From: Bradysia coprophila
Lineage: Eukaryota > Arthropoda > Insecta > Diptera > Sciaridae
Direction: 5' to 3'
Assembly (NCBI RefSeq): GCF_014529535.1
Contig: NW_023504022.1
Span: 3,778,986-3,842,985, forward strand
DNA length: 64,000 bases
The notes beneath the pieces are model-generated. The model was not told the DNA's origin, made no database searches, and worked only from the letters and a program-made list of their open reading frames with translations. Each line of letters starts with the position of its first letter. Positions within the stretch are counted from its first letter, which is position 1. A program made the translations under genes and the position numbers. Shown here one piece after another: positions 1-10,456 of this stretch.

Positions 1-387
1 AATAAAAGGAAATTTCTTAAGACAAAAATAAGATCCAACATTTTTTTTACTCTTTATTGCGCTTTTTCGCTGAATCTGTCAAAAAAGGCTATCGCTCAGT
101 TTGTGTAATAGAGAGAATAGAGAGCAATGTCCAGATAAACTGGTACATACATACATAACTCATCTAGTACCGACCATTTTTGTTCTTTTTTCAGAGGTCG
201 CTTTGAACAGTGTTAAAAGAGCGTAAAAACCAGTTAAGACATTTCTGAGTTGATCACGAAGGTGGTAACACACAAATTTTGACAAAAACTATTTTTTTTC
301 TTTAAGTTGACATTTTAAACAATCTGTAATAGGAGAATGGAGTTTAGAAAGTAAAGGTAAAATCTATTACAATTTAGTACTTTTCTT

Positions 388-837
388 GACGCCTCTACCC
401 AAAGTATATAAACACTGAAGGTAATGCAGACCCTCAGAGGATCAGAGAAATTGCGGATCCAAACTTTCAGGTCAATTCATTTTCGTATGTTGTCTAACTT
501 AGACTTGTGCAACATGACTACCCTAAATCCTTCCAATTCGCCACTAAATACAACTTGACGCAAACAATTTTTATATGTATGCAACGTAACGCCGCTAAAT
601 AGTTCCAAATTTGCCACTAGATGCAACTTGACGCAAACGAATTCAATACGTGTGCAACATGACAGAGCTAAAATTCACCTGAAAGTTTGGATCCGTGTGT
701 AACTGTGGATTTGCATTACCTTCAGTGTTTATATACTCTGCCTCTACCGGCCAACCGACTAGGCGAATAGACACATTTTGTCAAATGATTTTGTTGAACA
801 CACTCATTCGCCTAGTCGGTTGGCCGGTAGAGACGCC
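388..837. mobile_element. Palindromic element split by a hAT-type insertion
   Basis: The arm CGGCCAACCGACTAGGCGAA (747-766) recurs inverted at about 804-823, and the flanking CTCTACC/GGTAGAG also pair. Without the 341-bp insertion at 400-740 it would be a hairpin of roughly 100 bp with a 37-nt AT-rich loop. Confidence 0.6.
400..740. mobile_element. Non-autonomous hAT-type element with 8-bp target duplication
   Basis: It starts CAAAGTATATAAACACTGAA and ends with the inverse of CAGAGTATATAAACACTGAA. Both fit the CARRG end rule of hAT transposons. It is flanked by a perfect 8-bp duplication CCTCTACC (392-399 and 741-748). A second inner pair (GGATCCAAACTTTCAGGT at 456, inverted near 678) extends the terminal symmetry. 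No transposase is encoded. Confidence 0.8.
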
Positions 838-1066
838 ACATTTTTTTATAGTACTTCAGTCTCACTGAACTATTTTTTTGTGTAACACATTCGCATTGAT
901 TCATTTCCATGAAATGTCACAGCAGTGACGTTTGTTCATGAAAAAATAATTCAGTGACAACAGTCTTTTTATGAAGAAAAGTACTAAACTGTATTAGTTT
1001 TTACCCTTAGTTTCTAAACTACATTCTCATATATTTGTTAAAATTGGTGTGTCTTTCAGAACCTTG

Positions 1067-1636
1067 GAAAAAACAGGGAAAAAGCCAGTTAATTTAACAG
1101 AGCTCGATTGGTGTCAAAATTTCTACTCCCTTTTAACACTGTATATGCTTTGGTGTTGACCAATATTCATGCCACCATATTCCATCACATTCCATCAATT
1201 CTATAGGTAACCTCCGTTGTCCTGTAGATTGTCTACAATTTTCTTCACAGTACTTCAGTCTTTGTGCTCTATTTTCTATTGATATAACTTCACTCTGTTA
1301 AATATCCATGAGATGTCATATTAGTGAAGTTGGCTCACAAAATAATAGAGTACTGACGATAGTTCACTCAAATTCACCCGAAACTTGGGTCCTTATTCTA
1401 ACGCAGCGTATTTTTCGGTTCACTTTTTCATCGACTCGTTCACTTGAAATTAAAATTTTAGGCACACTTACGGCGTGAATTTATTTTAAAATAATATAAG
1501 AATGAGCTCGTTCACAAAATATCCATGTCCTCCGGTTCGACATTAGACCATACCTTTTAAATAAAATCTATCAAAGAAATGTCAAAAATTCACAAAAATG
1601 CCATACCTTCGAATTCGAACTTCACGGGCCATAGTA
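1067..1636. other. Intergenic repeat remnants
   Basis: No gene is seen. It contains a diverged relative of the 845-990 segment (ACAGTACTTCAGTC near 1250). At 1390-1500 it has a stretch (CACTTTTTCATCGA, GGCACACTTACGGCGTGAAT) that recurs rearranged and partly inverted near 53000-53115. Confidence 0.4.
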
Positions 1637-2034
1637 GTTTACCGCTGAAAGAACAGGTTAAGACACCAACGAAAGCTGGTGACACACAAATTTTTACAAA
1701 TATATGCTTCTTATTGAACACACTTATTAGAAGAAAAATAGTTATTTACGTATCGATTGAGTAGGCCGAAAGAGTTACGTATTAAGTTTTGTATGCTTGC
1801 TAAGAGGACCGAAGGGACCGAAAGTAAAGAAATGTCAATTCAAGGGGCGAAAGCGAAAGCAAAATTAAATACGTAACTCTTTCGGCCTACTCAATCGATA
1901 CGTAAATAACTATTATGAAGTTGACATTTCGAACAATCTGTAATGATAGAGCATACATTTGTGAAATTTTGTGTGTCACAGTCTTCGAGATCAACTCAGA
2001 GGTCTCTTAACCTGTTCTTTTAGAACGGTTTACC
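1637..2034. mobile_element. Miniature inverted-repeat element, family 1 copy 2 (interrupted)
   Basis: The ends GAAAGAACAGGTTAAGACAC and the inverse of AGAACAGGTTAAGAGACC match the other family copies. The interior has the shared TGACACACAAATTTTTAC and GAAGTTGACATTTCGAACAA segments. It is split by the hairpin element at 1737-1914. Confidence 0.7.
1737..1914. mobile_element. Long-arm palindromic element nested in copy 2
   Basis: A near-perfect 45-bp arm starting AATAGTTATTTACGTATCGA recurs inverted up to 1914. The loop (about 1785-1865) contains CCGAAAGTAAAG and GGGGCGAAAGCGAAAGC, similar in style to the CCGAAAGTAAA palindromes near 24.5 kb. Confidence 0.75.
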
Positions 2035-2094
2035 TCAATAAAAGCTGAAGCTGAAGAATATCCCAGAGAAGATCCCAGAAACACAATTTTTTTC

Positions 2095-2338
2095 AAAGGT
2101 TCTGAAAGAACCTGGTTAAGACAACTCTGAGTTGATCACGAAGGCGGTGACACACAAATTGAGTTCAGCGGCTACGAAGTTTATATGAAAAAGGCAACGT
2201 AACAAAAACAAAATTCCGAATTTTCCTAAAAAACATTTTCTTCAAGTTGATTTCACACACAATCTGTACTGAGTGCTTGTATCGATTTCGGTGTCACCCG
2301 CCCTCGTGGATGTCTTAACCTGTTCTTTCAGAACCTTG
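2095..2338. mobile_element. Miniature inverted-repeat element, family 1 copy 3 (intact)
   Basis: It runs from CAAAGGTTCTGAAAGAACC to CTTTCAGAACCTTG and is 244 bp long. The ends are CARRG-like. The flanks (ATTTTTTT and CTTTTTTC) are too low in complexity to prove a duplication. The same layout and almost the same length are found at 51997-52239. Confidence 0.75.
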
Positions 2339-2552
2339 CTTTTTTCTCTAAAAAATTCTACTACTACACGTTAGTGACTTTTGCACGCCCTCTGTTTGTC
2401 AGGCTCTTAATTGCCAGGAAGTGTAAAAAGAAAACAAGCAAAATTGTTGGGTTATGTTTGTTTGTTTATTACTGGAATGTCAAAGTTATTTACGTAACAT
2501 ACCCTTGCATCTAATCGGTGAAAACACTGTGACCACTTGTCCAGGACGCGCA

Positions 2553-3577
2553 ATGTTAAAATTGACTCAACTACTGAGCAAACCGAACTGCTACTTTGTC
2601 TATAAAAATTCAGCTGTCGAACTTCATACGACTCTGTCGGTACCAGCCGGTCACTCCAAGTGGGCAAATATAAAACATATTAAAGGTTTGAAGGATGGAC
2701 AGAGATCACTGGAATTCACAAGGCAAGCTCGCAATATTAAACTGGCCGTTCAAGGTACGATTGACCCAAAAATTGACTAAATCGCCAATGCAATTGACTT
2801 CAATCGAAATGGAACCATTTTAGAAGGTGGCGGTTCGACAAATCCGGCTTTGAATTCACTGTTGAGAACGGCAATTGAGGCGGCTAGTAAAAAGAATATG
2901 CCAGGTGCTTCTATTCAGGCAGTGCTTAAGAGATGTTCAGGTCAGAATATGAATGTCAAAAAGAGTATCCTGGGGATTCGGCAAGGCAAAGTGTTTCTGG
3001 TGGTAATTCTGTACACCGACAATTTGATTATGGCTAAGAATCAGCTAAATACATTATTAAGGAAATCGGCTGCGGCATGTACCGACACGGTACACATGTT
3101 CGACAATAAAGGAATTATAGAAGTGGTTGGCAATGAAAAACTTGATGCAAAGACTCCCGACGAACTGGAAGAAATTGCTACTGAACATGCTATTGAATGT
3201 GGAGCCGAAGAACTAGAAGTCATTGATGCGAATACGAGGCATTTGACGGTAATAAAAGCGCTGCACAGACATTGAGCCAACTTACGTTTTCTTTCCGTAA
3301 ATTTAGTTTATTTGCGACCCAGACGAAATGGAACGAGTGAAACAAAAACTGTCCGCGATGGGATACAATGTTGAGTTCAGTGAACATGTTTTCATACCAA
3401 ATGTACTACGTCGACCACTTAAGTATTCCGATATCAATCTAACGAATAATGTTCTTTCTACAGAATCCCATCACCCTGAGTCAAGCGGAACAGGAAGTCT
3501 ACGACAAATTTAAGGATAAGCTGAAAACATACGACGGAGTGGATTCGATTTATGATAATTTGAACATTGAAGATTAG
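2553..3577 (+). CDS. TACO1: TACO1/YebC family mitochondrial translational activator
   Basis: Four exons are placed: 2553-2754, 2824-3248, 3307-3402 and 3464-3577, with GT-AG introns of 69, 58 and 61 bp that rejoin the frame, giving 278 aa. The first exon would otherwise hit a stop just after 2770. The family signature AGHSKWANIKHIKG is followed by RNIKLAVQ, then EGGGSTNP and NMPGASIQ. Later come CDPDEMERVKQKL and a C-terminal YDGVDSIYDNL. The family binds mitochondrial translation machinery and, in animals, supports COX1 synthesis. The stretch before AGHSKW is rich in K, S and T, as expected of a mitochondrial presequence. An upstream in-frame ATG at 2454 would add 33 residues; I prefer 2553 but cannot prove it. 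AATAAA lies at 3582. The gene looks intact. Confidence 0.9.
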
Positions 3578-3599
3578 TCGAAATAAAATTTGAATTCAT

Positions 3600-4060
3600 T
3601 TATCAATCGATTAGTTTGACAATAATCAAGAAACCAAACAAACCAGTCTTCCAACCAAATTTCGTGATACACTTGGGTACTAACATTCGTTTGGATATCG
3701 ACCTCGCGCTTTCTCTTGCCACTTCCTGCCCAACACACCACGATACCATATCAACGATTCCTTGAATGAATGAAAAATGTTCAATTGGAAAATTATTGTA
3801 ACGTGTATTTCATTAGTACCAATTCGTGAGATGTATTGTCTGGATTTAGGTTTAATGGAAGACTGAAGTTTTGACAAGTCATTTTTAATCGACGTAAAAC
3901 ATTATTCTAGGCAAAAAATTGTTCTACGACATGCCTCTAAAATATGCACCGATTTTTTTGGAAACCTAATTGAAAAAGTTAATTTTACCCTAAACGGACA
4001 GCCGCCAATTATTTTTCTGAGGCCAAATGTATTATCAACGAACAAATAGTCCCTTACAAG
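3600..4060. other. Intergenic; repeat fragment shared with 22.3 kb
   Basis: No gene is seen. About 3910-4020 (TTGTTCTACGACATGCC, ATGCACCGATTTTTTT, AAACGGACAGCCGC) resembles 22315-22395, so both are probably remnants of one dispersed element. Confidence 0.45.
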
Positions 4061-4064
4061 CTGT

Positions 4065-5146
4065 TTAGACCCGTACGAAGTACTGGGGTCTTATAGGTTT
4101 ACGCATACGTTTGTAACACGTCGAATTGGACTCCCTGAGTAAGGGGAAACCTATTGTGGTTGTCTAGAGATGCCAAATCCGCGAAAAAAAATGTCCGTCT
4201 GTCCGTCTGTCTGTCCGTCTGTCCGTCCGTCCGTCTGACTGTCTGCACGATAACTTGAGTAAAACGCATCCGATTTTGAAAATTCTTTTTTTTCCCGTTT
4301 GGTAATGTCAAAAGACAGGCTAAGTTCGAAGATGAGTGATTTTGGATCGACCCCTCCCGAGCTGTGGCCCAATAAGTGCTTTACGGTTTTTCGAAGATAT
4401 CTCCGGACATTTAAACGTTAAACTTGCTTGTAAGTAATACGTCAAATAAAAGGTATTTACAATACCGATCGACAAAAAAAAAGTTTATGGAAATCTGATG
4501 ACCGACTCGTGAGTTAGACCCCTTGGTGTGGAACAGGCACAGGGCGGCAAGCAGTTTTTGCTTGTAGGTCGGCCACATTTGAACATATTTCGTCTGTTTT
4601 AGCTTTATTAGATAGGTATTGACCGTACCAATCAGGGAAAAAAAGTTTTATGAAATTATGTTCTCCGGAGCGTGAGCTAGGTCTCTTGGAGTGAGCTCTT
4701 ATCTGGCTACTCGGAAGTACAGTGAACGTGGTGTATTTTGACAATATCTCGAGTAAATTTTGACCGAATTTCATGAATTTTTTTTGTTTGAAAGGTATTA
4801 ACGAATGTAAAGCGTCGGTACTATTTCCGGTCTCCTAACAAAATGGCTGCCGGCGGCCATATTGGATTTTAGTAAAACGATATAAAGTGGGAAAATTTGT
4901 ACTTAGATAGTTTCTGTTAACATGGAAATAATTTGTTATGTGTGTGGGGTTTCAGGGATTCCATATACGGACATCTATATATACCTATATACAGCTATAT
5001 TGAGCTATATACAGGCATATAGAGCTATATAATAGCATATATTTATCTGTGAAATGTTTATTTATAGTGAAATATAGTTAAATATAGCGGTATATAGCTG
5101 TTTAAATAGGAATTTATGAAATTTGTCTTCGTACGGGGCTGTCTAT
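4065..5146. mobile_element. CGTACGAAGTAC-family dispersed element, copy 1
   Basis: It begins ACCCGTACGAAGTACTGGGG and ends with CTTCGTACGGGGCT, an imperfect terminal inversion. The interior has a (GTCTGTCC)n microsatellite at about 4193-4240 and a run of ATATAC/GATATA-type repeats at 4975-5105. Similar starts occur at 5398 and 6889. Short open frames here are low-complexity and not credible genes. Confidence 0.55.
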
Positions 5147-5393
5147 ATTGCCTCCGGCAATTTATTTGTATATGATAACAAGGCAAAGGGTGGATAATGT
5201 AAGTGATTTTAAAGGCTTTTGACACGAATAGGTGTTTCGTACGGGTCGGCGTTAGCTATGTTTTTCAGTTTGAATTGAAAATACTTGGCAGAGTAATACA
5301 AATTATTGTAATGATCAAAATCTACTTTTTTCTCTGGGCGCCTCTTTCGGTTCAGGCGTCTGTACTGCCTTCATTTTGGGAAAAATTAATTTT

Positions 5394-5490
5394 TAGTCCC
5401 GTACGAAGCACTGGGGGCTTATAAGATCACCATGCCGTTTGTAACATGTGGAATTCGAAGCAGACGGTAAGGGCAAAGCATTTTCCTATG
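5394..5490. repeat. Fragment of the CGTACGAAGTAC family
   Basis: The sequence TCCCGTACGAAGCACTGGGG, then GCCGTTTGTAACATGTGGAA and GGTAAGGGCAAAGCATTT, matches the start of the copy at 6886. A shorter, internally deleted fragment lies at 6328-6375. Confidence 0.6.
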
Positions 5491-5661
5491 ATTATAGATG
5501 ACGAAAGTTTGGAGTAGAGAGTAAGGTCAATCACTGACCGAACTAAATATTGACAGAACGCTAGTCGGTACTAGTAAACGCCTCAACACTCAATATAATT
5601 TACATAAAAATGTTTTACTGAAAATTTAATGAAATTTACTTCGATAAAATATCTGTTTTGC

Positions 5662-6006
5662 TTATGCTAGACTCATTCCAATCAGCAATCCACCAACAAA
5701 TCCTCTAGCAGCACATCTTCGATATATCTCGTCCACTGTAAGTAATTGCAGAACAGCTCTTGCACGTTGCTCAATTGTGCTACCATCTTCGACCAGAACT
5801 GATGAATTTTCACCTACAACTTCAACAGCAGGTAATACTGCGCTAGCAACGAGAGCAGAAGATTTAGCAAATCTCATCAGCAAATAGCCGCAACCAACAC
5901 CAATTGCTGAATTTAGACAAATTTCGGGTAACGAATGACCGCCTATTTTTTCCACGCAATTTTGTTTCTGAAACAGTATTTTGGACATGATTTGACTAGT
6001 CCTCAA
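5662..6006 (-). CDS. FUN14-domain-like (FUNDC1-like) small membrane protein
   Basis: This is a single uninterrupted frame of 114 codons; a second ATG 18 bp in (MSKIL) would give 108. It is glycine-rich and hydrophobic: SAIGVGCGYLLMRFAKSSAL around residues 33-52, and a C-terminal GFVGGLLIGMSLA. That tail closely resembles the end of FUNDC1 (GFVGGFLLGLAS). FUNDC1 sits in the outer mitochondrial membrane and recruits LC3 through an N-terminal YxxL motif. No such motif precedes the first hydrophobic segment, and the protein is shorter than the usual ~150 aa. The central acidic stretch differs from canonical FUNDC1. It may be a diverged or retroposed paralogue. No introns are seen. The assignment rests on the tail and the GxGxGY segment. 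Confidence 0.5.
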   Translation of the reverse strand: MRTSQIMSKILFQKQNCVEKIGGHSLPEICLNSAIGVGCGYLLMRFAKSSALVASAVLPAVEVVGENSSVLVEDGSTIEQRARAVLQLLTVDEIYRRCAARGFVGGLLIGMSLA

Positions 6007-6885
6007 TTAAAAAAAAAACGAACTTCGTGAATTGAATCTTGATTTCAAATTTTGGATCTATAATGACACGGGAAATTGGAATGGGTTGCTTATTGTTACT
6101 ATTAAAAATTTGAGAAAACTTTAAATGGCCTTAGTGTTCACAGGTAGAAAGCGAGATCAAAAGTTTAAATTGGTCAAGGTAGAGTCTGTTAATGCAAATT
6201 ATTTTACTTCATTTTATTTTTGTCGTCGCTGCCGAAAACAGGCGACATACCGTAAAAAAAGTGGAAAGTGAAGATATGTAACTCAAACGAGTCATGACTT
6301 CATCCTAAGAATTTCGAGGAACAATTTTTAGCTCTGTACGAAGTACACCATGCCGTTTGTAACATGTGGAATTCTAACGCAACCGATTTTAAAAATTCTT
6401 TTTTCCCTGATAATGACAATGGTGAGACTCCATATGCAGGTCGGCATGTGATTTTTCTGCAGAAAATAGTAAAAAAATGATCGAATTTGCCGAAAATAGT
6501 TGATATTCTCTCTATAGATTGATTTATAAAAAGTGATCGAATAGTGGAAAAAAACCAACTCTAAATCGTGAATTTAAAGCACACATTTTCTACTACTTTT
6601 TCTACTAACAAAAATAAAGTACACTTTAGAGCTTGTTGGAAACGTGCGGGAGATTTAAAAATCTTGGAAAGGGATCACGAAATTTGTTTATGATATATTG
6701 ATTATTTAGAGACAAAACCTTTTTCTATATGACAAAGTCTGATTGGGAGATCTGAAAATAATAAGAAACGTACTTTTGACGATTTGAAGGCCCTAAGAAC
6801 TTATTGTTATCTGATTACAGCGGCTAACTCTTACTAGGTCCCACCTTTTGAGCGGGTCAGGTCCCTTTTTTAACTGACCATTTTT
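6007..6885. other. Intergenic, no gene seen
   Basis: AT-rich sequence with the small CGTACGAAGTAC-type fragment at 6328-6375. No splice-consistent open frame and no further structure was recognised. Confidence 0.4.
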
Positions 6886-7834
6886 AGCCCCGTACGAAGT
6901 ACTGGGGGCTTATAAGATTAATATGCCGTTTGTAACACGTCGAATTGGAAGCAGACAGTAAGGGCAAAGCATTTGGTTATGTTCATAGATGACGAATCCG
7001 CAATAAAAAAAATGTCCGTCCGTCCGTCCGTCCGTCCGTGACCCCTCTAGCTTGAGTAAATCACAACCTTTTTTCAAAATTCTTTTTTTCCCCGATTGGT
7101 ATCGACAAAAGTAAGGTCAAGTTCGAAAATGGGCATGGTAGGGTCGGCCCCTCCAGAGCTAGGGCCCTATAGGTGTTTTTCAGTCTTTCGACGATATCTA
7201 CCGAAATACGCACGCAATAGCTGCTTGTGATATATCAAATGAAAGGTATTGACGAGTAGAACAAAGTTGCTGAACATTGTTTTTGGGTAAGATGCAACGT
7301 GGGCTTGTTGGGAGGGCTCAAAGGTCGTTACTCGGCCCTAAGTGCTTTTTGCACATAAATCGAGTGAATCTCAACCGATTTTGCTAGTTTTTGTTTCATT
7401 TGAGAGATAATTGAATGCCGAATAGAATGATGGCAAAAAAAGTTTCAAATTTGGGCCTTTGCACTAAGGCCGCTACTCGGTCCTAAGTGCTTTTTGCACA
7501 TAAATCGAGTAAATCTCAACCGATTTTGCTAGTTTTTGTTTCATTTGAGAGATAATTGAATACCCAATGGAAAGTTGGCAAAAAATTTTGGGTTTCTAAA
7601 ATAATGTCGTAAATTGTTGGTTTTATTTGAAAGGTACTTCGTACGGGCTTTCGTAATTGCGCTATGCGCAATTTTAAAAATGAACAGTTTCAGTAAATTT
7701 GACAATGCCCAACTTGACTTGCATTTTGGTAACAGACGCATTAGAGGGTTGTAGACGTATTAGAGTTCCGGGCGTATTACGGCTACGGACGTATTATGGT
7801 TACGGACGAAATAGGATTACGGGTTGTACGGGGC
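6886..7834. mobile_element. CGTACGAAGTAC-family dispersed element, copy 2
   Basis: It starts AGCCCCGTACGAAGTACTGG and ends near TTGTACGGGGCTAAG. Inside are (GTCC)n at 7016-7038 and a direct duplication of about 100 bp. The duplicated block begins CTAAGTGCTTTTTGCACATA, with copies from about 7340 and 7480. Near the right end (7737-7830) lie short degenerate repeats around TACGGACGTATTA. Confidence 0.55.
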
Positions 7835-8368
7835 TAAGTCGCAGCAAACGCTCCGACTGTTCTGATGCCTTGTTTCAATATATTTTTGATAGAAATGCCT
7901 ACAGTCGATCCCTTTTTTTTCCATATGCTGTATTTTTTAAAAATTGTCAAATTCAGAACATTAATATATAGATTACTCTAGACATGACAACGAAATTTGA
8001 CAGAAAAAGTTCTTCAAATAATTTTGAGAAGACATCAACTTGATAATGATCACACAGTTGATCGAAACTTAAGTAGTTGTAAAATTAAATTTTTGGTACA
8101 ATTTAAAAGGCGTTTTATGTCCTTCACACTTACAGTAATAATTGGTAAGGCTAAGCTTTGCTACGAATCTAATTCAAGTTTTAAACGCGCCCAAAATATT
8201 CAAATTTTCATCGTGATAAAAGTGAATTTTACGATACAACTTTACAAAAACGATGCGTCAAAATAAACAATAATGCGTTTTATTTTAAAGTTGAGGCGGA
8301 CTTACGATGTTAATTGATGTATCTTAGAATAATTTCGATAACGAAAAATTTCTCCTCATTTTTCCTTA

Positions 8369-8492
8369 CAGTGAACGACATCTCAAATGTCTCACTGTCA
8401 TTTTTTTCAGAGAATGTCATTGTGAATTTGCAATGACACAATAAAATTCTCAGAAAAATTTGACAGTGAGACATTTGAGATGTCGGTCACTG
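8369..8492. mobile_element. 124-bp Tc1/mariner-like miniature element, copy 1
   Basis: Terminal inverted repeats start CAGTGAACGACATCTCAAAT and run about 30 bp. TA dinucleotides flank both sides (8367-8368, 8493-8494). It is almost identical in sequence and equal in length to 23650-23773. It has no coding capacity. Confidence 0.85.
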
Positions 8493-8718
8493 TAATTTCA
8501 CTAACAGTTTCCTTATTTCTCCTTATTTTTGTGCTAAAACCTCCTTAATTCCTTAATAAGGAGTCCAAATTTAGAGTGAGAGGCCTGACATTAATTCATT
8601 TTTCTTCAGCCAGCAATCGTGAACATGTTTCTTAACGACAGCACATTTTATCTACACTATGTGGGTTGTTCATTGAAGTACACAACAAAACCTCTCTCAC
8701 ATAGGCCACTGATCGCAA

Positions 8719-8936
8719 TCAACAGGCAGTGGCAAAAATATTCCCAATGTATGGAGACTAGTCTTCATTTTATGCACGGACATGTTAAGCGAATCATAAA
8801 AAAATGGAACAAATTCTTACATAGAAAATTTTGATAGAATAGAATTTCATTTGTTTCATGATTCGCTTAACATATCCGTGTATAAAGTAAAGACTAGTAT
8901 CCTTACATTGGAAATATTTTTGCCACTGCCTGTTGA
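8719..8936. mobile_element. Imperfect long inverted-repeat element
   Basis: The arm TCAACAGGCAGTGGCAAAAA, followed by paired GACTAGT and TTAAGCGAATCAT segments, recurs inverted at 8860-8936 with scattered mismatches. The two open frames on its arms are artefacts of the symmetry. Confidence 0.65.
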
Positions 8937-9078
8937 GACGTGGCAGATGTTAACTGAATTTGTCGTGATTAACATTTCCATTGCACTAAAGTCTCTCAGG
9001 ATTGCAATATGGTGTCTGTGTGATAATGTGTGTTTCCGTGTTTTGGCATAGAAACAGTTCATTCCGTCCCGAAATTGC

Positions 9079-9224
9079 ATAAAACGTTGTATGCAACAAC
9101 ACGAATCGTATGAAGGTATATTATCGCACTAGATGTGTTGTCAACCTCGGCTTCGTCTCGGGTTGACAATCGACATCTAGTGCGATAATATACCTTCATA
9201 CGATTCTTGTTGCAAAAATAACTA
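9079..9224. mobile_element. Hairpin element with GC-rich loop
   Basis: A 34-bp near-perfect arm (GAATCGTATGAAGGTATATT onward, 9103-9136) is inverted at 9173-9206. The loop contains AACCTCGGCTTCGTCTCGGG. The surrounding GCATAAAACGTTGTATGCAA and AAATAACTATT recur at 12638-12714 without the long arms. Confidence 0.7.
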
Positions 9225-9296
9225 TTGAGCATGCCATACCATACAATATATTATATGAGTTTAATCACGGACTTAAATCGTTTATTGTATTCAGAA

Positions 9297-9485
9297 GGCG
9301 CGTGCTATTTGCCCTTAAGTGCAAATAGTCTTCTTATACACTATTTGCACTTAAGTGCAATTAGTCTTCTAATACACTATTTGCATTTAAGTTAAATTAG
9401 CACAACGACTATTTGCCCTTACACAGGTTAGCAGTCGCTATGGAACACGATTTTGCGCTGCTAACCTGTGTAAGGGCAAATAGTC
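9297..9485. repeat. TATTTGC repeats plus a 28-bp inverted pair
   Basis: CACTATTTGCACTTAAGTGC-type units recur between 9305 and 9400. GACTATTTGCCCTTACACAG (9407-9434) is perfectly inverted at 9458-9485 around a 23-nt loop, ending in the same TATTTGC motif. Confidence 0.65.
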
Positions 9486-9779
9486 TTTGTGTGTAAATAG
9501 TGAACATTATAATTAACTTCAATTAAAGTATGGGAAGAAATAAACTTCTTAATTTTCAATTTCAGCAATTTGAAAGTTCCTTCAAATGTCACATGACCGA
9601 AAAGTACATATCCTTACGATTCTCTCCATTGAGGTACCGCATATACTTTTTAGTTGATTTTCTTGAAGAACTCGAAATAGTATTTTTCGTACCAAGACAG
9701 GAAATGACGATTTTTTCAGAATTTTTTCCAGTTTTGGTCATTTTAAATGACTCATTTCGCCCGTATTCTACTTCAAAAT

Positions 9780-10260
9780 TCTGAGACTTTGCCGAAGACA
9801 CAAATATTCCATCTGCCATACATTTCGAAAAAAGTCTAAAAACATAAAATTGAAACATTTTTCCAGTTTTGTTCATTTTGCCCGTTTTCTACTCTCAAAA
9901 ATATGAGACTTTGCCGAAGAAACCAACCTTCTATCTGCCACATTTCCCGAAATAAGTCTAAAAACTGATAGTGATCAAATTTTTCCAGTTTTTGTACATA
10001 CTGCCCGTATTCTACTCCGAAAACTCTTAGACTTCGCCAAAGAAACCAACCATCCATCTGCCACACTTCCCGAAATAAGTCTAAGAACTGATAGTGATCA
10101 AATTTTTCCAGTTTTTGTTCATACTGCCCTATTCTACTCTCAAAACTCTAAGACTTTGCCGAAGAAACCAACCTTCCATCTGCCACAGTTCTCCAGATAA
10201 ATCTAAAAACTGATAGTGACCAACTTTTTGCACATACGGCCATTTTCTACTCCAAAACTG
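9780..10260. repeat. Tandem repeat, about 122 bp, four degenerate units
   Basis: GACTTTGCCGAAGAAACCAA-like segments recur near 9785, 9907, 10030 and 10152, with shared ATCTGCCACA and TTTTTCCAGTTTT. A related fragment lies at 37510-37550. Open frames through this stretch follow the repeat period. Confidence 0.7.
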
Positions 10261-10456
10261 AAAGTAAAAAACATTTCAGTTTCATCTCCAAACAGCCTAC
10301 ATATCATAACATATCGAGAAAAACGTGCAAATACTTACACACACATATAAAACGTTAATTTTACATTTTAATATATGGGGCTTGTATGGGAACTTCCGAA
10401 AGCCCTAGCTCCTAAACGAGATCATGTCGACCCAATTTTTTTTTTTTAATTCAGTA

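Larger units (their letters stand above)
333..1028. mobile_element. Inverted-repeat element nested in family 1 copy 1
   Basis: Arms of about 55 bp, beginning GAGAATG and containing AGTTTAGAAA and TTTAGTACTTTTCTT, recur inverted at the right end with a few mismatches. The interior carries at least two further insertions (388-837 and 400-740). At 845-990 lies a segment (TAGTACTTCAGTCTCACTGA onward) whose relative recurs near 1250-1370. No ORF of note. Confidence 0.6.
220..1066. mobile_element. Miniature inverted-repeat element, family 1 copy 1 (interrupted)
   Basis: The outer parts match the two intact copies at 2095-2338 and 51997-52239: a left half with AGTTAAGAC, then 'gttgatcacgaagg' and 'acacacaaatttt', and a right end CTTTCAGAACCTTG. 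The middle is split by the inverted-repeat element at 333-1028. The left end is degenerate, so the start is approximate. No coding sequence is seen. Confidence 0.6.

Noticed and set aside
2454..2780. In-frame stop in the TACO1-like gene, suggesting a pseudogene
   Set aside because: A 69-bp GT-AG intron (2755-2823) removes it and joins the two conserved halves exactly.
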